Source: Shimia sp. CNT1-13L.2 (GTDB lineage Bacteria > Pseudomonadota > Alphaproteobacteria > Rhodobacterales > Rhodobacteraceae). Taken from it: a DNA stretch of 64,000 nucleotides. Positions 27,037 to 35,349 of the stretch are shown here, in pieces. Where the stretch lies: the NCBI RefSeq assembly GCF_024331145.1, contig NZ_JANDJO010000004.1:186001-250000 (forward strand), written 5' to 3'. The notes beneath the pieces are model-generated. The model saw only the letters and a program-made list of their open reading frames with translations. It was not told the origin of the DNA and searched no databases. The first letter of the stretch is position 1. Each line of letters begins with the position of its first letter. The position numbers and the translations under genes are program-made.

Positions 27037-27040
27037 CTCT

Positions 27041-29068
27041 TCAATCCTTCCGTCGCATCAGCGCATCTGCCGCAACCGCATCGGTTGGCGTGCAGAGCAG
27101 CGGGTTGATTTCAATTTCCTCAAGTCCTTCGGCCTTGGCAAGAACATAGGCCTCGACCGCACGAATGGCCCGCAGGATCGCCGCCCGATCTGCCGCAGGA
27201 GCACCGCGATAGCCATCCAACAGCTTGGCCACACGCAGGCTATTCAATGCGTTGTCGATCATGCTGTCGGTCGCAGGCAGCAGGAAGCTCGCGCTGTCTT
27301 CCATCACTTCGGTCAGGGTGCCGCCTGCTGCAACGGTCATGACGAACCCGTGCGCCGGATCCTTGACCACCCCGATCAGCAGTTCGGCAACAGCGCCGGT
27401 CACCATTTCCTCGATCAGGAAGTGTTCGGTCGGCATGGCAGCTGCGCGATCACTGACCTCTCGCCCGCTCATTAGGTTCAAGGCCACAGCCCCCGCTTCG
27501 GTCTTGTGGGCAATGCCCTCTCCTTTGAGGACCACGGGAAAGCCAAGATCAACGGCCGCTGCCCGCGCCGCCCCTGACGAGTTCGCACGTTTGAAGTTGG
27601 GCAGCCTCAAACCGTGCCACCCCAAGCGATGTTTGGCTTCGGCTTCTGGCACGAGTTCAGGTGAAACAGTCTCTGTTGGCAGACACAATGGTGGAACGTC
27701 TTCCGGTGCGGGTTGCGCCGCGGCTTCGCAGGCCACAATGGCTTCTGACAGCCCCATCAAGGGCACCACACCAGCCGCCAAAAGGCGCTCAGCCACATCC
27801 TCGGGGAGTAGTTCCGGCAGGGTCGCCACCATGGCCACGTTTGCGCCCGTTTGTTGTTTCGCTGCAATCGCCGCCTGCACCGTGCACTCCCAATCGTCCG
27901 CATCGCAGCGATCGGCGCGCGGAAAATCCACGACCATCATGGTCAGAGCCAGATCAGGATCCATCATGGCGGCCCAGGCTTTGGTCATCGCCTCAGTGTC
28001 ACGCCAGATATAGGTGTGATAGTCGAGCGGGTTCGCGAGGGCCACCATAGGGCCCAGCGCTTCGCGCAGATCGGTTTTCTGGCGCTCATTCAATTCAGGG
28101 AAAACCACTCCGCGCCCATGCCCGGTATCTGCCGCCAGGCTTGCTTCGCCTCCGGAACAGCTTATCGACGCGATCCGGTTCGAAGGCAGGCGCCCGACCA
28201 CGTGCAAGAGTTTCAGGGTTTCCATGAACTCTGGAATGGAATTCAGGCGCGGGATGCCGAGGCGTGAGAGCAAAGCCCCGGCACCCGCATCGCCCCCCGC
28301 AAGAGAGGCGGTATGAGAGACGGTTGCCGCCTGTGCCTGATCCGACTTGCCCACCTTCAGGGCCACAATCGGTTTACCCACGGCACGTGCCTTGGCGGCG
28401 AGATCTTCAAAGGCCCGAAGATCACCGAATCCTTCGATATGCAGACCCAGCGCCGTGACGCGCGGATCATCCAGCAGGGCCTGACCGATATGGGCCACAC
28501 CCGATTGCGCCTGATTGCCTGCCGTCACCACATAGGCCACCGGCACGGCGCGTTTCTGCATCGTCATGTTGATGGCGATGTTCGAGCTTTGGGTGACAAT
28601 CGCTACGCCCTTGTCCGTAGCATGTCCGCCGTGTTGATCCGGCCAAAGCAGGGCACCATCAAGGTAGTTCACGAAGCCATAACAGTTCGGTCCGAGGAAC
28701 GGCATGTCGCCCGCGGCTTCAAGCAGTTGTTCCTGCAAGTCGGCGCCCTCGGCATCCTCGGCCTGCGCTTCGAGGAAGCCACTGGCGAAACAGACAGCGC
28801 CCCCTGCCCCGCGTTCAGACAACAGGCGCACGGCTTCGATGGTGATAAACCGGTTCACACCGATAAAGCTGGCGTCCGGGGCTTCGGGCAGGTTTTCGAT
28901 ATGCGCATAGACCGGCAAGCCCGCCATTTCCTCGGCCTTGGGATGCACGGGCCAGATTTCACCCGCGAACCCCATCTTGCGGCATTGCTCGATCACGAGA
29001 CGGCACCATGCGCCACCTCCGATCACGGCAATCGTTTTAGGCCGGAATAGTCTCGAAAGATCGCGCAT
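27041..29068 (-). CDS. NDP-forming acyl-CoA synthetase
   Basis: 675 aa single-chain enzyme. Order: CoA-binding Rossmann domain (LFRPKTIAVIGGG), CoA-ligase flavodoxin-like domains with the phospho-His in TVSHTASLAG, then a C-terminal ATP-grasp domain (FPVVLKGEGIAHKTEAGAV). Such enzymes form acyl-CoA with ATP or GTP hydrolysis to NDP and phosphate. In this operon it probably activates gamma-butyrobetaine, crotonobetaine or carnitine. The start MRDLSRLFRP matches the domain edge; a GTG at 29107 would add 13 residues of low plausibility. Confidence 0.85.
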   Translation of the reverse strand: MRDLSRLFRPKTIAVIGGGAWCRLVIEQCRKMGFAGEIWPVHPKAEEMAGLPVYAHIENLPEAPDASFIGVNRFITIEAVRLLSERGAGGAVCFASGFLEAQAEDAEGADLQEQLLEAAGDMPFLGPNCYGFVNYLDGALLWPDQHGGHATDKGVAIVTQSSNIAINMTMQKRAVPVAYVVTAGNQAQSGVAHIGQALLDDPRVTALGLHIEGFGDLRAFEDLAAKARAVGKPIVALKVGKSDQAQAATVSHTASLAGGDAGAGALLSRLGIPRLNSIPEFMETLKLLHVVGRLPSNRIASISCSGGEASLAADTGHGRGVVFPELNERQKTDLREALGPMVALANPLDYHTYIWRDTEAMTKAWAAMMDPDLALTMMVVDFPRADRCDADDWECTVQAAIAAKQQTGANVAMVATLPELLPEDVAERLLAAGVVPLMGLSEAIVACEAAAQPAPEDVPPLCLPTETVSPELVPEAEAKHRLGWHGLRLPNFKRANSSGAARAAAVDLGFPVVLKGEGIAHKTEAGAVALNLMSGREVSDRAAAMPTEHFLIEEMVTGAVAELLIGVVKDPAHGFVMTVAAGGTLTEVMEDSASFLLPATDSMIDNALNSLRVAKLLDGYRGAPAADRAAILRAIRAVEAYVLAKAEGLEEIEINPLLCTPTDAVAADALMRRKD

Positions 29069-29112
29069 CAAGAGTCTCTTTTTCTGTTCTTCAAGCTGCC
29101 GGAGCACTGGCG

Positions 29113-29403
29113 TTAGCTGGATGGGCTGCGGTCGTTGTGACCAAGGTCGCGGTCCGGGTCGATCTGGTCGCGCAGGCGGCGTTTGAGTTCCTTGGCTTCA
29201 GGAAACCCGCCATCGCGCTTGCGCTCCCAGATCAAGACGCCGTCCACGTTTACTTCGAAAACCCCACCAACCTCGCCGGGCACGATGGTGACACCACCGA
29301 GGTCGGTCTGGAACGTTTGCAACAATTCCTGCGCCAACCATCCTGCCCGCAAAAGCCAATTACATCCGGTGCAATAGGTGATGGTCACGCGGGGTTTTCC
29401 CAT
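29113..29403 (-). CDS. SelT/SelW/SelH (Rdx) family redox protein
   Basis: 96 aa. Thioredoxin-like Rdx fold with the redox CxxC in TYCTGCNW at residues 10-15 (Cys in place of selenocysteine) and GVFEVNVDGVLIWERKRDGGFPEAKELK, the family hallmark. It sits between the dehydrogenase (three bases upstream) and the ligase (44 bases downstream), so it is co-transcribed with a CoA-thioester pathway. Function in bacteria is not established; a thiol-disulfide partner role is inferred. Confidence 0.85.
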   Translation of the reverse strand: MGKPRVTITYCTGCNWLLRAGWLAQELLQTFQTDLGGVTIVPGEVGGVFEVNVDGVLIWERKRDGGFPEAKELKRRLRDQIDPDRDLGHNDRSPSS

Positions 29404-29406
29404 GGA

Positions 29407-30570
29407 TCAGGCTCCGAGAGGTCTCAGCATCTCGCGGCTGATGATGTGCCGCTGGATTTCACTGGTCCCTTCCCAGATACGCTCAACCCGCGCGTCGCGC
29501 CAGATGCGTTCGAGAGGCAGTTCATCCATAAGCCCCATGCCGCCATGAATTTGGATCGCTTCATCGGCCACAAAAGCCAGCATCTCGGTCGCCTTGAGTT
29601 TGGCCATCGACATGTCGCTCTCGGTTACGGTGCCCTGATCGTATTTCCAGCCGGCCTCCCAGGTCAGAAGGTTCGCGGCCTTCAGTTCCAGCGCCATGTC
29701 GGCGAGCTTGAAGCTGATACCCTGAAACTTGCCGATCTGCTGGCCAAACTGCTTGCGTTCGGCGGCATATTCCACGGCATGTTGCAGCGCACGTTCGGCA
29801 CGACCCAGACAGGTCGAGGCCACCTGAAGGCGCGTTGCGCCAAGCCAGGCGTTTGCCACTTCGAAGCCCTTGTCGACTTCGCCAAGCACCGCGGAGGCAG
29901 GCAGGCGGCAATTGTCGAATTCAAGCACCTGGTTGGTATAGCCACGGTGGCTCACGTTGCGATACCCGTCGCGCACCACGAAACCCGGTGTTCCCTTGTC
30001 GACGAAGAAAGCTGTGATCTTCTTTTTCGGCCCGCGCGGCGTGTCTTCGACACCGGTCGCCATGAAAACAATCGCGAAATCGGCAATGTCGGCGTGGCTG
30101 ATGAAGTGCTTGGTGCCGTTCAGAATCCAGTCATCGCCATCTTTCTTGGCCGAGGCTTTCATGCCACGCAGATCAGACCCCGCGTCCGGCTCGGTCATGG
30201 CGAGACAATCCCATTTCTCACCGCGCAGACACGGATAGAGGTATTGTTCTTTCTGTTCGTCGGTTCCGGCCAAAAGAATGTTCGAGGGGCGGGCGACCGC
30301 CGTCCAGTGCAGCGCATAGTTCGCGCGCCCCAGTTCCTTTTCGTACATCAGCCAAGTCAGCGTATCGAGCCCTGCACCGCCTACCTCTTCGGGCATGTTG
30401 GCCGCATAGAGACCGGCCTCCATCGCCTTTTTCTGAACGTCCTTGATCACGTCCATATCGAGATGGCCGGTGCGTTCAATCTCGGCTTCGTGCGGGTAGA
30501 GTTCATTCTCAACAAAGGCGCGTGTCGTCTCGACGATCATCGCCTGTTCTTCGGTCATCCCAAATTGCAT
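29407..30570 (-). CDS. Acyl-CoA dehydrogenase (butyrobetainyl-CoA type)
   Basis: 387 aa, three-domain flavoprotein. CLAMTEPDAGSDLRGMKASA binds FAD and substrate, QIHGGMGLMDELP is near the C-terminus, and the catalytic base is Glu367 in RIWEGTSEIQRH. It introduces the alpha-beta double bond in an acyl-CoA. As first gene of an operon with a CoA ligase and a CaiD homologue, oxidation of gamma-butyrobetainyl-CoA to crotonobetainyl-CoA is the likely role. It is divergent from a GlxA-type regulator 77 bases away. Confidence 0.85.
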   Translation of the reverse strand: MQFGMTEEQAMIVETTRAFVENELYPHEAEIERTGHLDMDVIKDVQKKAMEAGLYAANMPEEVGGAGLDTLTWLMYEKELGRANYALHWTAVARPSNILLAGTDEQKEQYLYPCLRGEKWDCLAMTEPDAGSDLRGMKASAKKDGDDWILNGTKHFISHADIADFAIVFMATGVEDTPRGPKKKITAFFVDKGTPGFVVRDGYRNVSHRGYTNQVLEFDNCRLPASAVLGEVDKGFEVANAWLGATRLQVASTCLGRAERALQHAVEYAAERKQFGQQIGKFQGISFKLADMALELKAANLLTWEAGWKYDQGTVTESDMSMAKLKATEMLAFVADEAIQIHGGMGLMDELPLERIWRDARVERIWEGTSEIQRHIISREMLRPLGA

Positions 30571-30647
30571 CTTGTCGCGCTCCTATGCGGGTTTCCTTCA
30601 TCTGAAATCACTTGCATCAAAGCACCATGCATTGATAGGCATTTTTC

Positions 30648-31592
30648 ATGCAAGAATGGGCGAAAACTTCCGCTACACCGCAGCGAATCGGTGTCCTTCT
30701 CTTCGAAGGATTTTCCAACCACTGCCTTGCCAACACGGTGGAACCGATGCGGGCCGCGAACATGCTGTCTGGCCGCAACCTTTACGACTGGCAGTTCCTC
30801 GCACTGGATGGTGCGGCGGTGGCATCGTCCAGCGGCCTGCAAGTCACGCCACATGCCCGCTTGATCGATCATTCCGGCGACATGCTGATCGTCATGCCCT
30901 CTTACGGATTTCTCGACCACGGCGGCTGGAAAACCCAATCCGCGCTGCGCGGGGCCGCGTCGCGCTATGATATTCTTGCCGCGATGGACACCGGCAGCTG
31001 GCTTCTTGCCGAGGCCGGGTTGCTGGACGGGCATCGCGCGACAATTCACTGGGAAGAACTGATCCGTTTTTCGGAGCGGTTTCCCGAAGTCGAGGCCTTG
31101 AGAGAAAGGTTCGTTCTGGACCGGGATCGCATCACCTGTTCCGGTGCGATGGCGGCATTCGATCTCATCATGCACCTGATCGGGCGTGATCACGGGCAGG
31201 CCCTCGCGCTTGAAGTCGCGCAGCTGTTCATGACTCGCGATTCGGCGCGATCTCATGCCGGTGGGGCCAGCTCCTCAAGCCGCGTGGTGAACCAGGCGCT
31301 GGCCTTGATGCAGGAACACCTCGAGGAACCTCTGCCGATATCAGAGATCGCTCGCCTAACGGGACGCACACAGAAAGCCCTGGAAACCCGCATGCGGGCG
31401 GATCTTGGCGCGACACCTGCACAGGTCTATCGTCGCCTGCGCCTGAACCTCGCGCGCAAGCTGGTCGTGGAAACCGATCTGCCGGTTTCCGAAATCACGC
31501 TACGCGCGGGCTACGAAAACTCAGCCTCCATGACCCGCGCTTTCCGCGAGGAATTCGGCACAACGCCTCGTCAGCTCCGCCAGCACGACTAG
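30648..31592 (+). CDS. GlxA-family AraC transcription regulator (2)
   Basis: 314 aa. DJ-1/PfpI-like domain (IGVLLFEGFSNHCLANTVEPMRAAN; nucleophile-elbow region DILAAMDTGSWLLAEA) and AraC double helix-turn-helix (ISEIARLTGRTQKALETRM, VSEITLRAGYENSASMTRAFR). It is divergent from the carnitine-type operon and likely activates it in response to the quaternary amine. There is no strong ribosome site before the ATG. ATCAA/TTGAT inverted half-sites lie at about 30617-30637 in the shared promoter. Its TAG overlaps the next gene's stop as CTAG. Confidence 0.85.
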   Translation: MQEWAKTSATPQRIGVLLFEGFSNHCLANTVEPMRAANMLSGRNLYDWQFLALDGAAVASSSGLQVTPHARLIDHSGDMLIVMPSYGFLDHGGWKTQSALRGAASRYDILAAMDTGSWLLAEAGLLDGHRATIHWEELIRFSERFPEVEALRERFVLDRDRITCSGAMAAFDLIMHLIGRDHGQALALEVAQLFMTRDSARSHAGGASSSSRVVNQALALMQEHLEEPLPISEIARLTGRTQKALETRMRADLGATPAQVYRRLRLNLARKLVVETDLPVSEITLRAGYENSASMTRAFREEFGTTPRQLRQHD

Positions 31593-32560
31593 CTCTGGTT
31601 GCGACGTCGCGCGATCCTTTCTCGCATCATCTCCTTGGCCTTGGCTGAACCGTCGTGAAAGGTTCCAAACAGCTTGTCCCAAGGCACTTCAAGCGTGCCG
31701 TAGTTCACTTCGAAATAGCGATGATGCAGTTGGTGATGGAAATTCCCCAAGTGCAGCCGCTTGCGTCCTCCTGCCCAGACGCCTTCGAACCCGGTGTGCG
31801 TGATGATCGCGTAAAGACCGTAGAACATCAGGTGGCAGATCAGGTGAACCGGATGGGTCGGCAGAAAGAAATGCACGAAGATCGTTCCGAAGTAGAACAG
31901 GTGCTCAACCGGGTGCATGCTCAGGCCGGACCAGGGGCCGATATCCGTGTTGCGGTGATGCAGGGCGTGGAACCTGTAGAATGGTCCGGCGTGTAGAAGG
32001 CGGTGAATCCAGTAGAAATAGAAACTCTCCCAGATCGGGATCAGGAAGAATATCGCCACGAACCAGACAGGGTTTTCCGCCCATGTCAGCACAGGCGCAA
32101 AGCCATTCGACATCGACCACCAGATCAGCACCTCGTACCCGCTCCAGACAGTCACGCCCGAGGCAATCGCCCAGAACATGTTGTCGTGAAGCTGATTGCC
32201 AAAGGTGAAGACACGACCTTGCCGCGGGAAGGGCCTTGGATCGTATTTGTGGTCGGTGCCCTGCAATTGATAGCGGTGAAAGACAAGGTGCAGGCCATGC
32301 GCGAGCAGGAGCACCAGAAGACAATTGCGCAACCAGATTTCAGCTATCCAAAACCCCGGTTGCGCGGCGTCTTCAAGGGTTGGGCTCGACCAGAAGTAAC
32401 TGAGATAGGCGAGCCCAACGATGCCAAGATTAATCGAAATGGGAAACCAGCTGTCCCAGTACCAACGCAAGATCGCGACCGGGCGCAACGGCCATTGGAA
32501 GAGTGGATTTACCCCCAGGGGCAAGTCGGGCGTATAGTTCCACTCTTTCCGCTGTGTCAT
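31589..32560 (-). CDS. Sterol desaturase/fatty acid hydroxylase-family membrane protein (1)
   Basis: 323 aa with several membrane helices and the di-iron histidine clusters HRLLH, HALHHR, and the C-terminal HHQLHHRYFEVNYG with HDG. These would bind two irons for O2-dependent hydroxylation or desaturation of a lipid-like substrate. The ATG at 32560 overlaps the stop of the upstream paralogue by four bases (ATGA). It shares with that paralogue the N-terminal pattern WNY-P-NPLF-WP-P-WY-W and the C-terminal PWDKLFGTFHDG. The substrate is unknown. Confidence 0.82.
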   Translation of the reverse strand: MTQRKEWNYTPDLPLGVNPLFQWPLRPVAILRWYWDSWFPISINLGIVGLAYLSYFWSSPTLEDAAQPGFWIAEIWLRNCLLVLLLAHGLHLVFHRYQLQGTDHKYDPRPFPRQGRVFTFGNQLHDNMFWAIASGVTVWSGYEVLIWWSMSNGFAPVLTWAENPVWFVAIFFLIPIWESFYFYWIHRLLHAGPFYRFHALHHRNTDIGPWSGLSMHPVEHLFYFGTIFVHFFLPTHPVHLICHLMFYGLYAIITHTGFEGVWAGGRKRLHLGNFHHQLHHRYFEVNYGTLEVPWDKLFGTFHDGSAKAKEMMRERIARRRNQS

Positions 32561-33564
32561 TTCGTATACATCTGCTTTTTGTGCGCGCGGGTCTGGATCG
32601 TCCCCGCTTCGCTCCCATCGTGGTACGTGCCGAACCACTTGTCGAAGGGAATCTCGGACGTGCCATAGTTGCACTCGAAATACCGGTGGTGCAGCTGGTG
32701 AAAGAAATCCCCTGTACGCGCCACTTCGTTGTCGGTCACCACGAGTTTTTCAAAACCGCTATGGCTGAGCACAGGGCTGATCTGCTGAAAGTAGGTATGG
32801 AACAGCAGGTGCATCGGATGCGACGGTACGATCAGGTGGATGAAGTACGTGGTGAAGTAGAGGATGTTCTCGAACCAGTGATTCGAGATGCCCGACCACG
32901 GCCCCGTGTTCACGTTGCGGTGGTGAACGGCGTGTACGTGTTTGTAGAGACGTGGTGAGTGCTCAAGACGATGCACCCAGTAGAAATGCAGCCCCGACCA
33001 CATAGGGATGAAGAACATCCAGGCGATGCACCAGATCGGCGAGTCTGCGAAGGTCACGGTTGGCACATAGGCATTCGCCATCGCCCACCAGATGATCCAG
33101 TGATAGACGGTTGCGACCGTCATCGCGCTGCCAAGGGTCCACCAGATATTGTCCCAGACCTGATTGCTAAAAGTGAAGGTGCCGTTGCCCCGGCTCAGGT
33201 CGCGCCTGTCGAACTTCTTGGTCATCCCCTGGCCCTTGCGGATGTAGAGCCACCAATGCAGCCCCCCGGCAACGACCGTCTGGGCCACCATGTTCATCAG
33301 CCAGATACGGACCATCCAGCCAGCCTGGAACGTTTTCATCTGTTCAAGTGGCGGCAAGGCCCAGAGATAGGCGATCGAGGCAATCGCCATGCAGACAACC
33401 AGTGACGTGAGCTGCAACCAGGCCCCCCGGTACCAGTTCCAGACCGCGCGAGGATTGGGCGGCCACGCAAATAGCGGGTTCAGCGCCACCGGTTGTGGTG
33501 GCCGATAGTTCCAGCGCGCAGCTTCTCCGTCCGCTGCGAAGTCGTTTGTGACATCCGTCGGCAT
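32557..33564 (-). CDS. Sterol desaturase/fatty acid hydroxylase-family membrane protein (2)
   Basis: 335 aa paralogue of the downstream gene. Histidine clusters are HFYWVHRLEH, HAVHHRNVNTGPWSG and HQLHHRYFECNYGTSEIPFDKWFG. Four or more hydrophobic segments place it in the inner membrane. It lies 26 bases after the class II aldolase gene and is translationally coupled to its paralogue. A fused or heteromeric pair of di-iron enzymes next to an aldolase is an arrangement I do not recognise. Confidence 0.82.
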   Translation of the reverse strand: MPTDVTNDFAADGEAARWNYRPPQPVALNPLFAWPPNPRAVWNWYRGAWLQLTSLVVCMAIASIAYLWALPPLEQMKTFQAGWMVRIWLMNMVAQTVVAGGLHWWLYIRKGQGMTKKFDRRDLSRGNGTFTFSNQVWDNIWWTLGSAMTVATVYHWIIWWAMANAYVPTVTFADSPIWCIAWMFFIPMWSGLHFYWVHRLEHSPRLYKHVHAVHHRNVNTGPWSGISNHWFENILYFTTYFIHLIVPSHPMHLLFHTYFQQISPVLSHSGFEKLVVTDNEVARTGDFFHQLHHRYFECNYGTSEIPFDKWFGTYHDGSEAGTIQTRAHKKQMYTK

Positions 33565-33590
33565 TTCGTCCTCCCAAACGATAGTGTGCC

Positions 33591-34346
33591 TTAGCTGGCG
33601 TAGTTAGACCCTTCCTCATCGAGGATGGCCTTGAGTTCATTGAGATGGCGCACGTCCTGCTCCGGGTAGTCCTCGAGCTCTTGTGCGGTTTTCTCGGCAA
33701 TCTCGTCCGACAGCACGCGTAGCGGCTGGCCGGTTTGCAGGGCGCGGATATAGGTCTCGGCCGCGCGCTCGAAATAGTAGAGCCGGTTGAAGGTATCCGC
33801 GACGGACGACCCGATCACCAGAACACCGTGGTTGCCCATGATCATGGTTTTGACCTTCGGATCACTCATCATCGAGGCACAGCGTTCACCTTCCTCCTCG
33901 AAGGCAAGGCCGCCAAACTGGTTGTCGACAACATAGCGGTTGTAGAAAGTCGCCGTGTTCTGATCGATCGGCGGCAGGGTGCTGTCTGCCAGCGCAGCAA
34001 GAACCGTGGCGTGGATCGAATGCACATGCATCACGCAACGGGCATGCGGGCAGCGGCGGTGAATGCTGCCATGCAGTCCCCAGGCCGTGGGATCAGGCGC
34101 ATCCGGACCTTCGAGGGTCTTGGGATTGTTGGCATCAAGGAACAGAAGATCGCTCGCCTTGATGCGGCGAAAGTGCATCTGGTTAGGGTTCATCAGGAAC
34201 TGGGTGCCATCGTCGTTCACTGCAAGGCTGAAGTGATTGGCGACCCCTTCATGCATGTTCAGACGTTCCGTCCAGCGGAACGCGGCGGCCATATCCACGC
34301 GTTCCTGCCAGAAATCCATATTGGGGCGAAGTTCGGCTACACTCAT
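33591..34346 (-). CDS. Class II aldolase/adducin-family protein
   Basis: 251 aa. Zinc-binding HVHSIHATVLAAL (His-x-His type) near residue 110, the phosphate-loop-like region NHFSLAVND and GNHGVLVIGSSVADTF with the third His. Members include fuculose-phosphate aldolase, ribulose-phosphate 4-epimerase and decarboxylases such as HMP-PP-like enzymes. It is first of a three-gene operon with two di-iron membrane enzymes and is divergent from a LysR regulator. The substrate is unknown. Confidence 0.83.
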   Translation of the reverse strand: MSVAELRPNMDFWQERVDMAAAFRWTERLNMHEGVANHFSLAVNDDGTQFLMNPNQMHFRRIKASDLLFLDANNPKTLEGPDAPDPTAWGLHGSIHRRCPHARCVMHVHSIHATVLAALADSTLPPIDQNTATFYNRYVVDNQFGGLAFEEEGERCASMMSDPKVKTMIMGNHGVLVIGSSVADTFNRLYYFERAAETYIRALQTGQPLRVLSDEIAEKTAQELEDYPEQDVRHLNELKAILDEEGSNYAS

Positions 34347-34455
34347 TTTTGCGCATCTCCCTTAGATGCGATCAAGCCTGCCCAAGGCGGATTTTCTTTA
34401 CCAACGAAAAAAACAAAGGCATACCATTAGTCAAACTTATGATCGAGTTATAGCC

Positions 34456-35349
34456 ATGCAACCTGGCCTGCCGCCTCTGAACTGGCTCCGTGCCTTCGAA
34501 GCCGCCGCGCGCCACCTGTCATTCACGGGTGCCGCGGCCGAGCTGAACATGACGCAAAGTGCCGTTTCCCAGCAGATCAAATCGCTCGAAGGCCATCTGG
34601 GCCAGCCCCTGTTTTACCGCCGTCCCCGCACCCTCGAACTCACCACGACAGGTCTGATCTATCTTCCCGTGGTGCGCGAGGCCTTTCGTACCTTGCGGCG
34701 TGGCACCCGTGCCTTGCTTGGACCGGAAAGCAATGTCTTGCAGGTGCAAAGCAACATCACCTTCGCGATCTACTGGCTTGCTCCGCGCATTGGCCGGTTT
34801 CACGAGCGTCACCCCGACATTCGCCTGAACATCCGCACCGAACTTTGGGAGCCGCGCGACATGGCCGAAGGGGCCGATGTGGAAATCCGCTATTCCCTGA
34901 ACCCGGCGCCGCATCTGAATGCCCGCCTTCTCAGGAAAGACCACTACTATCCGGTTGCGGCCCCCGACTATGCCGTCACGCTGGACACACTTGCGGAACA
35001 GCCTCTATTCGACTGTTCCAACCTGATGTGCAATTGGCCATCATGGGCGGAAGAACAGTCTCTATTCTGGCCCAATCCGCACATTACCTACTGTACAACC
35101 TATTCCGTTTCGATGGCGATTGCGGCGGGTGGCAGCGGCGTCGCCCTTGCGCATGACACGATCGCGGCGGGCCTAATACAACAGGGCAAACTTGTCCCGC
35201 CTTTTGACCTGCGCGTCGCTATGGAAGAGGCCTACTACATCCTGCTTTCAGCACAGGCGCAGGACATGCCGGCCGCCCACGCTTTTGTGGACTGGCTGGA
35301 AGAGGAAATGCACCTGTTTGAAACCGAGCTGGAACACCTGCGCCCCTAG
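34456..35349 (+). CDS. LysR-family regulator (GcvA-like)
   Basis: 297 aa. N-terminal winged helix LNWLRAFEAAARHLSFTGAAAELNMTQSAVSQQIKSLE and a type-2 periplasmic-binding-like effector domain (about 90-295). The ATG at 34456 gives the canonical N-terminus. It is divergent from the aldolase/di-iron operon with 109 bases between, so it most likely controls that operon. One TAGAGACTG copy lies inside the gene. Its TAG overlaps the RTX gene's stop as CTAG. Confidence 0.88.
   Translation: MQPGLPPLNWLRAFEAAARHLSFTGAAAELNMTQSAVSQQIKSLEGHLGQPLFYRRPRTLELTTTGLIYLPVVREAFRTLRRGTRALLGPESNVLQVQSNITFAIYWLAPRIGRFHERHPDIRLNIRTELWEPRDMAEGADVEIRYSLNPAPHLNARLLRKDHYYPVAAPDYAVTLDTLAEQPLFDCSNLMCNWPSWAEEQSLFWPNPHITYCTTYSVSMAIAAGGSGVALAHDTIAAGLIQQGKLVPPFDLRVAMEEAYYILLSAQAQDMPAAHAFVDWLEEEMHLFETELEHLRP
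35056..35064 (-). repeat. TAGAGACTG-family motif, copy C
   Basis: Lies inside the LysR gene, where it brings a rare CTA leucine codon (GAA CAG TCT CTA TTC). Confidence 0.5.

Noticed and set aside
26251..30570. DMSP demethylation genes (dmdB, dmdC, dmdD)
   Set aside because: DmdC is about 590 residues while this dehydrogenase has 387. The ligase is NDP-forming rather than AMP-forming, and the hydratase carries the CaiD-type N-terminus.
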